31,431 nucleotides of DNA from a bacterium (GTDB taxonomy: Bacteria; Patescibacteria; Gracilibacteria; 1-14-2-50-48-13): assembly GCA_030430105.1 (NCBI GenBank), contig JAUIFW010000002.1, positions 1 to 31,431 of the forward strand. The letters run 5' to 3'. Below are positions 7,472-15,416 of this stretch, one piece after another; within the stretch, counting starts at the first letter, position 1, and the number at the start of each line of letters is the position of its first letter. The position numbers were made by a program, and so were the translations under genes. Below the pieces are notes generated by a model. That model did no database searches. It was given only the letters and a program-made list of their open reading frames with translations, and was not told where the DNA came from.

Positions 7472-8665
7472 TTATTTTGCCATTAAACTTCTATCATAAT
7501 GCAATGAGTACGTAAGCCATGAAGGTCTCTTCACAGCATGTACGGCATTCACTACGAGCTTTGTGTACTCCTTTGATTTCAATTGCAAAGCTTGTTCTTG
7601 CTGAAGCTTTATCTTTGGCATGACCTTTCCTGTTCTATACTCATCTAATGTATAGGAAACAGTAAACTTCTCTTGATCTAGATGCATAGATTGCAAAACG
7701 TCATCTGCAAGTTTTTCAAAATCATACTTCTGAATTTGTTTCTGAAATTCAGGAAATCCAACCTGGCTGCTACTGAGCAAATCAAAATCAACTTGGTAGT
7801 ATATAACAAACCGTTCCTTATGAAGCTTGTTGGATAATACCACTCGGGGCATTTCTACATTGACAACATGCTCATGAAAAATATCAAAGGTTTGCCTTTT
7901 ACCTGGCTGGATATACTCTCCCGCTCCATCAAAATATCCAACAATCGTCTGTGTTTCATCAAGTACAAACGATTGGTATCCCTGCTTATGCGTAATTGCA
8001 TACACATAAGAAGGACTAGATTCTACTTGCAGAAATCCATATGCGACAAGTGGCATAGATACGTAGAGCAGACTCAAAAACATCCAGTGCAGCAATGTAC
8101 CTTTCCCCTTTCTTATTCTAGCAATAGGAAAGAGTATCGCGACAAACGTGAAGAGATAGACAAGCACCGAAGCAATAGTAGAACCATATGGCGAAAAGAA
8201 GCGTATGTAAAACCAAGTCAAACAGAGAGGGATAACAGCAGCTAGAACCCCTAAAGTGATACCCATCCCTTCATTGACCTTAGCCCTTTTTTTCATCTCC
8301 AGCCTTCTTGCATCTGACAAGAACGTTCTAATTTCCTCAAAAGAGGTCACCACATCTCGGTCATATACAGCCTTAGAGATGACATTGAATACCTTCTTTG
8401 TAGATCTATCAGCAGGAAGCAATTTCAAAGCAGTCACAAAACTCTTGAGACTATCCCACTCCTCATAGGTAGCATTGTCCTTTCGTACAATATCTAACCC
8501 CTGTACTTCAAAGAGAGGAAACGTTTCCTTTGAAACTGAAAAGTCCAGCAGCCTTTCTATAGAAAGAACTTGGGCCTCTAAAGAAGGGGGTCGTTCCTGC
8601 AAAGTATCTTGCTTCTTATTCTTCCTTTTCGAATCGCGCAGTAATTTTTTCAACGTGCCATCCAT
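7472..8665 (-). CDS. Hypothetical integral membrane protein (397 aa)
   Basis: Order along the protein: a basic N-terminus (about 1-25), a helical cytoplasmic part of about 120 residues, three transmembrane helices (about 138-158, 165-182 and 190-212, e.g. TLGVLAAVIPLCLTWFYI and SVLVYLFTFVAILF), then about 185 residues on the far side. The part after the membrane region (DGAGEYIQPGKRQTF, then alternating beta segments, then a Lys/Gln-rich helix) faintly recalls SPFH/band-7 proteins. I would not assign that family without a profile search. Start: the GTG at 8671 is too close to the AAAGGAGG Shine-Dalgarno, while ATG 8665 is correctly spaced. It has its own strong promoter. Confidence 0.7.
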   Translation of the reverse strand: MDGTLKKLLRDSKRKNKKQDTLQERPPSLEAQVLSIERLLDFSVSKETFPLFEVQGLDIVRKDNATYEEWDSLKSFVTALKLLPADRSTKKVFNVISKAVYDRDVVTSFEEIRTFLSDARRLEMKKRAKVNEGMGITLGVLAAVIPLCLTWFYIRFFSPYGSTIASVLVYLFTFVAILFPIARIRKGKGTLLHWMFLSLLYVSMPLVAYGFLQVESSPSYVYAITHKQGYQSFVLDETQTIVGYFDGAGEYIQPGKRQTFDIFHEHVVNVEMPRVVLSNKLHKERFVIYYQVDFDLLSSSQVGFPEFQKQIQKYDFEKLADDVLQSMHLDQEKFTVSYTLDEYRTGKVMPKIKLQQEQALQLKSKEYTKLVVNAVHAVKRPSWLTYSLHYDRSLMAK

Positions 8666-8696
8666 GGGCACCTCCTTTATGTGTTATTTTTATAAA

Positions 8697-8724
8697 AATA
8701 TACAACACGAAACTAAATAGTCAA
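8697..8724 (-). promoter_or_regulatory. Strong promoter of the 7472 gene
   Basis: On the minus strand TTGACT (8724-8719) and TATATT (8702-8697) are separated by 16 nt. Each matches consensus at five of six positions, and the Shine-Dalgarno AAAGGAGG follows about 20 nt further on. Confidence 0.75.
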
Positions 8725-8753
8725 GAACCTTAGATTCGATCCAACAGTGCCCT

Positions 8754-10538
8754 TTATGCATCCCCCACCCAAACCTTCTTCACATCCATCTCCATCCGCT
8801 GCTTCTCAAAAATATCAGCAATATGCCGAAATGGCGTCTCGAAAGTATAGGTTCTTGTAGTGTTTCGCAGCTTCTCACCTGGCTGTAGATTAAAAGTAAT
8901 CTCATCCATAGGAGCTCCAGCTCCAAGCACATGCGCCGCACGAAGGTTCATCGTCCCACTAATCGGCATATCACCACCCCAAGCATTGTGTGATGCAATA
9001 TCATAGGTCACCTCGATTCGATAATGATCAGGACCACCCGCAAACTTCTTGAAAGGCGTCACCTTGGTAGAAGAAGCATTGGCAGAAATCCCAAGCATAT
9101 CCTCCACGGGCTCCGCAAGCTTCTTCTGCACATACTCCTGCACCCCCGGCGTACTCCCCTGCGCAAACACAAGCGCCGCCTCCACCGCCACCCAGTCCTT
9201 ACGCTTGGCCCCGAAAATAGCCTTTTCCGTGAGAGAGGTGGATTGGATGAGGTCTTGGGCTTTTGTTTCGAAGTACGAAACGCGACTCAGAGACTTAGGT
9301 AAATACTTTTCATACAAGTCATCCGTAGCAATAGGGATAAGTGGCAAATCACCCTTGTAGTCCTTATCATTGAGATGCTGCCGCACATAAGAAACGTATG
9401 CATTCTTATGCTCAATATACTTACCTGCAGCCTCCCGAGCTCCACCCGTAGCTTGCTCCATAAGGAATGCATGTGACGCAATATTGATATAATCTCCCTT
9501 GAGCATGAGATTATTTCGTCGATCATTGTCCGTTTTCATATACTGCTCCTGCAGCTCAATCATACCGTCCATATAATCAAGAAGAGGATGAACAACATTA
9601 ACCCACTGTTGATAGTACTCAATATACGCATCCTCAGTCACATGAAAGAGCCCATACCCTACGTTACTAATGAAGCGAGAGGACTGCGTCAAATAATAGG
9701 TAAGTCGCTCCTGCGTCTTTGGATCCCCAGCCGCATGCATCTCCTGCACTTCAGCCAAACGCTGCTCTAAAACTGGCAATGCATCCCGTACAAGAGAAAG
9801 AGCATGAGAAATCTGCGGCTTCACAAACTCCCTCTTATCAGCGAGATCAGGATACGTCTGCGCCTGCGATCCCATATGGGTGAGTTGGATTTTTGCGTAT
9901 TGGATTTTTGCGTTGTCGATGAGTAATTGTGCTTCAGGATGTATTTTACGGTAAGATTTTGCAAATTCAAAAAAATCATTGGCAGCTATATTTCTTGATG
10001 AAATATCTTTAGAAGTAGTAGGAGACAAATAAACCAACTTCTCACCACCAACCTTTTTGACCTCAGACTGCACAACCAGCATTAATAGAAGTCTTGTATA
10101 CATAACTTCAAAGAGAGCTACCTCATCTTCTCTCAGGCCCTCGTCATTTAAGATCTTATTATACATATCCCCACCTCTTCTAGAAGTAATGTATGCAGGC
10201 TTCAGACACCCGGAAGCACTTACAAAACGACTGTCAAAATGCCTAGTTAAATAAAGTTCATACCATTCATCAGACATCTCTCCTAAAGCCGCAATATACT
10301 TTGAATCAGAGGCAATCATACCAATTTGCCCCCTATAAAATAAAACCATACCTTGTGAAAATTCACTGCGATCTAAAACAAAGTCGTTAGGATACGCTTT
10401 AACAACATTTGCAATTGATTCCACAAAGGAAGACTTTGTTTTATCACAGTAATCATTTCCAGCAGCAAGTACTTCACCTGGATTTACAAGATAGGCAGTC
10501 AAAGCAGATGATGCAAACACACTAGCTATTTTTCTCAT
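8754..10538 (-). CDS. Secreted hypothetical protein (594 aa)
   Basis: I do not recognise a family. A Sec signal peptide is visible: MRKIASVFASSALTAYLVNP leading to an Ala-x-Ala-like site around VLAAGN (about residue 26). The mature protein is mainly helical to about residue 480, with long charged amphipathic stretches such as EQRLAEVQEMHAAGDPKTQE. A shorter beta-rich C-terminal domain (about 490-594) follows, with DHYRIEVTYDIASHN, PISGTMNLRAAHVLG and TRTYTFETPF. Only two cysteines are obvious after the signal (Cys31 and one near residue 111), possibly a disulfide. It starts 38 bp from the divergent 10577 gene across an inverted repeat, so the two may be co-regulated. No Shine-Dalgarno is seen. 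Confidence 0.75.
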   Translation of the reverse strand: MRKIASVFASSALTAYLVNPGEVLAAGNDYCDKTKSSFVESIANVVKAYPNDFVLDRSEFSQGMVLFYRGQIGMIASDSKYIAALGEMSDEWYELYLTRHFDSRFVSASGCLKPAYITSRRGGDMYNKILNDEGLREDEVALFEVMYTRLLLMLVVQSEVKKVGGEKLVYLSPTTSKDISSRNIAANDFFEFAKSYRKIHPEAQLLIDNAKIQYAKIQLTHMGSQAQTYPDLADKREFVKPQISHALSLVRDALPVLEQRLAEVQEMHAAGDPKTQERLTYYLTQSSRFISNVGYGLFHVTEDAYIEYYQQWVNVVHPLLDYMDGMIELQEQYMKTDNDRRNNLMLKGDYINIASHAFLMEQATGGAREAAGKYIEHKNAYVSYVRQHLNDKDYKGDLPLIPIATDDLYEKYLPKSLSRVSYFETKAQDLIQSTSLTEKAIFGAKRKDWVAVEAALVFAQGSTPGVQEYVQKKLAEPVEDMLGISANASSTKVTPFKKFAGGPDHYRIEVTYDIASHNAWGGDMPISGTMNLRAAHVLGAGAPMDEITFNLQPGEKLRNTTRTYTFETPFRHIADIFEKQRMEMDVKKVWVGDA

Positions 10539-10552
10539 AGCATGGTATTATG

Positions 10553-10573
10553 GTTAGACAATATTAATCTAAC
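10553..10573. promoter_or_regulatory. Inverted repeat in the divergent 8754/10577 intergenic region
   Basis: GTTAGA (10553-10558) and TCTAAC (10568-10573) are perfect arms with a 9-nt spacer, occupying most of the 38-bp gap. On the minus strand a CATAAT -10-like box adjoins it, so a bound regulator could control both genes. Confidence 0.4.
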
Positions 10574-10576
10574 ATA

Positions 10577-11665
10577 GTGAAGCAAATTTTCAAGGGCATA
10601 ATTGTTGGACTTCTAATAACCAGCTTTAGCTGGATATTCATGCAAAGCACTATTGCTAGTAACCATGTCGGAAGTAGCAATCAAGGATCATCAGGCACTG
10701 CAAATTCATCAATCCTAAATGACTGCGAAACCCTCGACAAAACCAAGCCCGAATACAACGAATGTATCATCAAACAAACAAACCTCTCCCGCTTCCTACA
10801 ATACGGAGATATTTTTGGATCAGGGCGTCTAGAGGGCTTAGACAGCCTTCCTGGAATACAAGTAACGACAACAAATCCCGTCGGTGCAATTTTGGACTTT
10901 CTCGTGCGACTCCTCTCTGGAATCGTCGGGGCTGTAGTACTCTTTCGCCTTGTTCAGGCCGGATTACTATCCCTTAGCGGAACAGAAGAAAGTGTTTCTA
11001 GTCGAAACGCCATCATAGGAAATAGCATCATTGGACTCGTTCTCGTGTTACTTTCTGGGCTGATTGCATCGGGGGTTCTCTCCTTTTTCTGGAGCGGAGG
11101 GTCAAGCGTGGAAGACGCTACCCCAGGCATTACCCTGATCCCAGGAAACTCCATTCCATCCGACGCAGAAGATAAATTCCTATACACCACAGCATCCATT
11201 TGCCCAGGAGACAACGGAACACCATCATGTAACGAAAGTTCACTGCTCTACAGCCAGGATCAAATTGCAGACCCCACCACAGGTAAGAAAGAAACATACC
11301 TTGGAAAAGCATACATATCCTGCGGTCAACTCAGAGAACTCAAGGAAAAAAACCCAAACCTTTACTACGATAAAGACTTCCGTCAATACTACCTAGGCCT
11401 CATCAACCAGTGCGGACAACAAACCTTCTCAGACATCACCTTCTACATCCGAAACATAATTGCCTTCCTCTACAACATCCTAGGAAGCCTCATGATCATC
11501 GCCTTCATGATCGCTGGATACAGCTTCATCATGAGTGATGACAAGAAGTCAGAAGGAGGAATCAAATCCATCAAGCGGGTCTTTGTAGGTGCGCTCGTGG
11601 CCCTAGCTGCCCTCCCCACTATGCAGTTTGCACTGCGCATCATCGACAGTTTCATTCAAAACTAA
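10577..11665 (+). CDS. Membrane protein with two VirB2/TrbC-like hairpins
   Basis: The 362-residue protein begins with a signal-like segment (KGIIVGLLITSFSWIFMQST). It has two similar helical hairpins: about 95-170 (two hydrophobic helices, AILDFLVRLLSGIVGAVVLF and IIGLVLVLLSGLIASGVLSF) and about 285-360 (IIAFLYNILGSLMIIAFMIA, a basic SDDKKSEGGIKSIKR turn, then a second helix). The pattern of helix, GG/basic turn, helix is that of VirB2/TrbC-type pilins common in Patescibacteria. Between them lies an extracytoplasmic part with several cysteines (CPGDNGTPSCNES, CGQLREL, NQCGQQ), probably disulfide-bonded. The start is GTG with no Shine-Dalgarno. It could be a pilin-derived scaffold or channel; the function is unproven. 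Confidence 0.7.
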   Translation: MKQIFKGIIVGLLITSFSWIFMQSTIASNHVGSSNQGSSGTANSSILNDCETLDKTKPEYNECIIKQTNLSRFLQYGDIFGSGRLEGLDSLPGIQVTTTNPVGAILDFLVRLLSGIVGAVVLFRLVQAGLLSLSGTEESVSSRNAIIGNSIIGLVLVLLSGLIASGVLSFFWSGGSSVEDATPGITLIPGNSIPSDAEDKFLYTTASICPGDNGTPSCNESSLLYSQDQIADPTTGKKETYLGKAYISCGQLRELKEKNPNLYYDKDFRQYYLGLINQCGQQTFSDITFYIRNIIAFLYNILGSLMIIAFMIAGYSFIMSDDKKSEGGIKSIKRVFVGALVALAALPTMQFALRIIDSFIQN

Positions 11666-11678
11666 GCTCACAAGAAAA

Positions 11679-11698
11679 TGGTCCGCCAAGTTGGACCA
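11679..11698 (+). terminator. Hairpin after the two-hairpin membrane protein gene
   Basis: TGGTCC (11679-11684) and GGACCA (11693-11698) form a 6-bp stem 13 nt after the stop codon, followed by T-rich GATTTAGAATTTAGTCTTT. It is a weak terminator by itself, but its position matches the hairpins at the other convergent junctions. Confidence 0.5.
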
Positions 11699-11739
11699 GA
11701 TTTAGAATTTAGTCTTTAATCTTTAAAAATTTAATCTTT
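11699..11739. repeat. AT-rich 7-bp-period repeat between convergent genes
   Basis: The units GATTTAG, AATTTAG, TCTTTAA, TCTTTAA, an 8-nt AAATTTAA and TCTTTCA follow each other. The array is framed by the hairpin of the 10577 gene and the hairpin at the nrdR end, as at 1.4 kb and 17.25 kb. Confidence 0.6.
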
Positions 11740-12206
11740 CACCCGCCATCGGCGGGTGCCCCAGGGTATTCACACACCCGCATCTCCCGCAAGAAATCCT
11801 CCACGGTCTCAAACCTCTTATATACACTAGCGAAACGAATATACGCCACTGAATCCAAATCCTGTAGCGCTGTCATCACATCCTCCCCAATCTTGGTACT
11901 CAGCACCTCACTTTCTCGAGACCATCCTTCCTCCAAGTCAAAAAGCATGGACCGCACCTGCTCCAGTGTCACAGGCCTCTTCGTACACGCCCTCCAGATT
12001 CCCTCCTCAAGCTTTTGCCTTGTGTATGGTTCTATCGTTCCATCGCGCTTCTTTACCACGAATATACCACTCTCCATACGTTCAAAGGTGGTATACCTGT
12101 AGCCGCAAGATTCACAGTTGCGCCTTCGCCGAATCACACGATCATCATTGATCACCCGTGAATCCACCACCTTGGTATCCTTGTCATGACATTTTGGACA
12201 TTTCAT
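11739..12206 (-). CDS. nrdR: Transcriptional repressor NrdR
   Basis: NrdR senses (d)ATP through an ATP-cone and represses ribonucleotide reductase genes. The N-terminal zinc ribbon is complete (Cys3, Cys6, Cys31, Cys34, in MKCPKCHDKDTKVVDSRV and RRRNCESCGYRYTTFER). The ATP-cone follows (VVKKRDGTIEPYTRQKLEEG through SVAYIRFASVYKRFETVEDF). The length of 155 is normal. The ATG lies in a TAATG junction with the murA stop, so nrdR is translationally coupled to murA and transcribed with it. That is an unusual partner, as nrdR often sits with nrd, dnaB or riboflavin genes. Its last residues, APADGG, are encoded by the hairpin that closes the transcript. No NrdR box was seen in this window. Confidence 0.96.
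   Translation of the reverse strand: MKCPKCHDKDTKVVDSRVINDDRVIRRRRNCESCGYRYTTFERMESGIFVVKKRDGTIEPYTRQKLEEGIWRACTKRPVTLEQVRSMLFDLEEGWSRESEVLSTKIGEDVMTALQDLDSVAYIRFASVYKRFETVEDFLREMRVCEYPGAPADGG
11740..11758 (-). terminator. Hairpin spanning the nrdR 3' end
   Basis: CACCCGCC (11740-11747) and GGCGGGTG (11751-11758) are perfect 8-bp arms with a 3-nt loop. The hairpin includes the final nrdR codons and part of its TGA stop, and on the minus strand it is followed by AAAGATTAAATTTTT. It is probably the terminator for murA-nrdR. Confidence 0.65.
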
Positions 12207-13477
12207 TATGCGTCTTCTTCAATACGAGTAATAGTCCCACCTAGGGCAGTCAGCTTATCCTCAAACCGCTCATAGCCACGATCAATCCAGTAGATATTGG
12301 AAACCTCGGTCTTCCCCTCCGCAGCCAATCCAGCGAGCACCATAGCCGTCCCCGCACGCAGATCCCAGCTCGCCACAGGATTACCCTGCAACTTCGCAGG
12401 CCCTACAATAATCGCTTCGTGAGAATTCAAAATCTCCGTCTTTACCCCCATCTTCTCTAGCTCAATCGTGTAATTGAGCCGACTTTCATAGACCGTCTCA
12501 AACACTCGACTAATCCCATCACACTGCGTAAGTAGTACAGCCATAGGAGCCAAAAGATCCGTTGGGAAATCTGGATACACACCACTGCGCACACGATCTA
12601 CGTGAGACAAGTAATCCGTAGGAAACACTTCCACTTCCATTGCATCCCTACGAAGCTCATACTTCGCCCCCATCTGATCCAAGTACTCCCAAAGTACATC
12701 CAAGTGATCTACATCAATATTCTCGATCACCACATTCCCCTTGGTCACTAGCCCAGCAATCACAAAAGTTCCTGCCTCGATATAATCTGGAGTGACGCGA
12801 TGTTCGAATCCAGTTAATTTCTTCGCTCCCTGGATCGTCACCACATTGGTACCAATACCCTCTACCTGAGCACCCATCTTCTGCACCACCTTGGCAACAT
12901 CCTGCACGTGAGGCTCCGCAGCTGCCAAGCGAAGCTGCGTCTCACCCTCCGCCGCCGCAGCAGCAAGTAGCGCTGTTTCCGTACCTGTCACAGAGAGCTT
13001 TACGATACGAATCAAGTTTCCGATAAACCCATCCGCAGTGAGATGAATCAAATCATCCGCACGATGAACCACCGCCCCAAGCCCCTCTAGGGCATTGAGA
13101 TGTGAGTCAATCGGACGCTTCCCGATATTACACCCTCCCGGGAACGGTATCTTCGTCTCCCCGGTACGATGAAGGAGCGGAGCCAAAAACATCAAGCTCG
13201 TTCGAAGTTTTCTCGCCTTCTCCAAAGCTATCTCAGAGGATTTTACCTCAGGAGTACGAATACGAAGCGTGTTATTCTCAAAGGTATAGGTACTACCCAA
13301 ATCCTCAGCGATAGAAAGCATCACACGCACATCAGAAATATCTGGCACGTCATGAAGCACACATTCCTCATCTGTCAGAAAGGTAGCGGCAATAAGGGGG
13401 AGGGCTGCGTTCTTGGATCCACTAACGCGCACGCGTCCTTTGAGTGGAGCACCTCCTTCAATCAAATATCGAGTCAT
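12206..13477 (-). CDS. murA: UDP-N-acetylglucosamine 1-carboxyvinyltransferase
   Basis: MurA catalyses the first committed step of peptidoglycan synthesis, adding enolpyruvate from PEP to UDP-GlcNAc in the cytoplasm. With the ATG at 13477 it has 423 residues and the landmarks fall where they do in E. coli MurA: Lys22-Asn23 in GSKNAALPLIAA, Arg92 in LRTSLMFLAPLL, and the catalytic cysteine at 116 in PFPGGCNIGKRPIDSH, which predicts fosfomycin sensitivity. Later blocks include PDFPTDLLAPMAVL, ESRLNYTIELEKMG and DLRAGTAMVLAGLAA. An upstream in-frame TTG (13543) would start inside the preceding gene's terminator U tract and is rejected. It is coupled to nrdR downstream. No Shine-Dalgarno is evident. 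Confidence 0.97.
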   Translation of the reverse strand: MTRYLIEGGAPLKGRVRVSGSKNAALPLIAATFLTDEECVLHDVPDISDVRVMLSIAEDLGSTYTFENNTLRIRTPEVKSSEIALEKARKLRTSLMFLAPLLHRTGETKIPFPGGCNIGKRPIDSHLNALEGLGAVVHRADDLIHLTADGFIGNLIRIVKLSVTGTETALLAAAAAEGETQLRLAAAEPHVQDVAKVVQKMGAQVEGIGTNVVTIQGAKKLTGFEHRVTPDYIEAGTFVIAGLVTKGNVVIENIDVDHLDVLWEYLDQMGAKYELRRDAMEVEVFPTDYLSHVDRVRSGVYPDFPTDLLAPMAVLLTQCDGISRVFETVYESRLNYTIELEKMGVKTEILNSHEAIIVGPAKLQGNPVASWDLRAGTAMVLAGLAAEGKTEVSNIYWIDRGYERFEDKLTALGGTITRIEEDA

Positions 13478-13541
13478 ACGGTCGGTTGCAAATACGCACC
13501 CAGAGTACCTGCTAGAACCCAGAAACTCAAGACAGGCACAC

Positions 13542-13569
13542 AAAAAAAACCCAGGACATATGTCCTGGG
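13542..13569 (-). terminator. Intrinsic terminator of the 13586 gene
   Basis: A perfect 20-bp palindrome, CCCAGGACAT/ATGTCCTGGG (13550-13569), is followed on the minus strand by eight T's. It ends the RNB-like gene and insulates murA, so murA must have its own promoter in the 60 bp that follow. Confidence 0.93.
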
Positions 13570-13585
13570 CAAAGGTGATTTTATT

Positions 13586-15289
13586 TTAAAGAACCTTGTG
13601 AAGGGAGGCAAACACGGCTTCAAACGCCTTGAGTGCCGCCTCCTCATTGGTCTTTCCCCGCTTGGTTATCATACGAGGAAGGATTCTAGAGTAGATGCTG
13701 CACGTGATATCCCCAGACATACCCGAGAACACAGTTCTCATATCCGGATCCATCTTCTTCAGAAGGTCACCCATCAGAAGGCCTTCGTTGAGACCATAGG
13801 TATCCTGCTGCTCCGGGCCTCTGTCTTTTCCAAAGGGCTTTGCCCGATGGACAAGCTGTTTATGGTACAACTTGTACAGGGTCCAAACCCTCGCATAGAG
13901 AAGCGCATGCTTTTTACGGACTGCAGCCTGCTGCCCCGTAGCCTCACGCTTTCCAACTTTGAGACTCACATGAGCTCTCCAGACAGGTGGAGACACCGTC
14001 TCATCTCTTGAAACCATCTCCTGAAGCGCAACATGCTCGAGCTCATCAATAGTGGCAAAGAGGGAACCAATATCTCCCTTTCCACGGAGCAAGTATCCCA
14101 GAAGCTTTGTAAACAGTTCCACAGGAACCTTTTTGATAAAAGGCTCTGAAAGAAGAAGTCTACCCACCTCAGAGATTTTGACCTGGCGCTTTTCAATAGC
14201 ACCTGCCAAGCAGCGCAATGCCTTCTTATTCGTCATGAATGCACCACGGGCGAAAAGATCAACAAGGACAGAGACATCTTCATCTCGCATATCCTTATCC
14301 TGTGCAGAAAAGTATCGCTGCGCAATTACCTGCGCATCAACACGACGCACACGACCAGCATTCGCCAGATACTCAATATCCTGTATATGCATATGAGGAG
14401 TAAAGTCCTCGCCTCCAACAAAGGAGGAAACCACATACAGGTTATACAAGTCGGCTAAGCGGTAGAAAGGTTGCTGACAAGCAACATGTGCCAGCGACAT
14501 GGTAATCGCTGCTCCTTCTGGCTTCGTGGAGTAATAGAGTGGTTGTGGAGTAAATTTCTTGTAATACGAGTTTTCTACGACTTGTTCCACAGAAAACTCC
14601 TGATACCGCCGGTTATAGGGAGTGAGCTTCTGATTGCTGTAGAGCACGGGAAGTCCGTGTTCCATAGCAATATCACCCAATGCCACAGAGGCTTCAAACG
14701 CAAAATGTTTAAACAGTCTTCTTGCCAAAGCACCTCTTTGGTTCCCTGTAAGTCCAGTCATCTTATAACTGAAAAATCGACGATCCCTTCTTGCAGAAGA
14801 ATCAGGCGAACCCTTGAGCTTATTCTGCTTCCAAGACAGTTCTCGGTCTCGAAATACTTCCTTGGCAAGGGTGTACAACGCATACAAGTCTCCTTCTTCC
14901 TTGCGGACGGCGACCTGTAGGTCATATCCCTTTACATGCTTACCCGTGAAGATAGCAAAATAGAGTTCTACACCCAGTGGCTTCATAGCCTTACTGTAGG
15001 TGAGCTCTACCACCAAAGCGACTTCATGGTGCCCAGACTTAAAACTGAGCGCAGTGAGATCATCTTTAGGAAAGAAATGAAGTTCCTCATCAAGATAAAT
15101 CCCCTCACCTACCGAAAAGTCAGCAATTTGAGCAACTTCCTCAAAACTAAGGGTGCTCGGAATATCAGGGAAGGCTACAAGAGCCTTTACACAATCATCT
15201 TCCTTCTTGAAAGCGAGTCCCATTCCTGGGAATACGGAAGCGGGCAAAAAATACCCATGAATAACAGGCAATTTTCCTTTAACATACAT
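13586..15289 (-). CDS. Diverged RNB (RNase II/R)-like protein, probably without the catalytic aspartates
   Basis: The 567-residue protein follows the layout of the RNB exoribonuclease domain. Residues 63-78 (GIYLDEELHFFPKDDL) resemble the RNB segment before the LSNG loop, 89-98 the VALVVELTYS strand, and 135-146 LYALYTLAKEVF. Residues 192-218 (FKHFAFEASVALGDIAMEHG) match the family's long helix, and 251-287 (LYYSTKPEG, then QQPFYRLADLYNLYVV) align with YS..p.GHFGL and TSPIRRYPDLIVHR. The N-terminal DP...DxDDA aspartates that hold Mg are not visible and there is no S1 or cold-shock domain. A further ~270 helical residues follow. It may be a non-catalytic RNA binder. The start has AAGGAG 7 nt upstream. 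Confidence 0.55.
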   Translation of the reverse strand: MYVKGKLPVIHGYFLPASVFPGMGLAFKKEDDCVKALVAFPDIPSTLSFEEVAQIADFSVGEGIYLDEELHFFPKDDLTALSFKSGHHEVALVVELTYSKAMKPLGVELYFAIFTGKHVKGYDLQVAVRKEEGDLYALYTLAKEVFRDRELSWKQNKLKGSPDSSARRDRRFFSYKMTGLTGNQRGALARRLFKHFAFEASVALGDIAMEHGLPVLYSNQKLTPYNRRYQEFSVEQVVENSYYKKFTPQPLYYSTKPEGAAITMSLAHVACQQPFYRLADLYNLYVVSSFVGGEDFTPHMHIQDIEYLANAGRVRRVDAQVIAQRYFSAQDKDMRDEDVSVLVDLFARGAFMTNKKALRCLAGAIEKRQVKISEVGRLLLSEPFIKKVPVELFTKLLGYLLRGKGDIGSLFATIDELEHVALQEMVSRDETVSPPVWRAHVSLKVGKREATGQQAAVRKKHALLYARVWTLYKLYHKQLVHRAKPFGKDRGPEQQDTYGLNEGLLMGDLLKKMDPDMRTVFSGMSGDITCSIYSRILPRMITKRGKTNEEAALKAFEAVFASLHKVL

Positions 15290-15322
15290 ACAATTTCTCC
15301 TTCGTTTTTCTTAGTTTGCATC

Positions 15323-15352
15323 AATATACAGCATACTTGACACATATGTCAA
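15323..15352 (-). promoter_or_regulatory. Strong promoter with operator-like inverted repeat for the RNB-like gene
   Basis: On the minus strand the consensus -35 TTGACA (15352-15347) and TATATT (15328-15323) are 18 nt apart. The -35 is one arm of a perfect inverted repeat, TTGACA-TATG-TGTCAA (15337-15352), so a repressor could occlude it. The Shine-Dalgarno AAGGAG and ATG 15289 follow. Confidence 0.7.
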
Positions 15353-15373
15353 TATTTGCTTCGTATATAAATA

Positions 15374-15401
15374 AAGAGGCAACTCAGGTGAGAAGCCTCT
15401 T
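15374..15401 (-). terminator. Hairpin terminator of the 15417 gene
   Basis: AAGAGGC (15374-15380) and GCCTCTT (15395-15401) form a 7-bp stem downstream of the stop codon. On the minus strand it is followed by TATTTATATA. Confidence 0.6.
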
Positions 15402-15416
15402 ATAGGTTCTTTTATA

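Noticed and set aside
13478..13543. N-terminal extension of MurA from a TTG at 13543
   Set aside because: The TTG lies in the U tract of the preceding gene's perfect terminator. The ATG at 13477 places Lys22-Asn23 and Cys116 as in the family.
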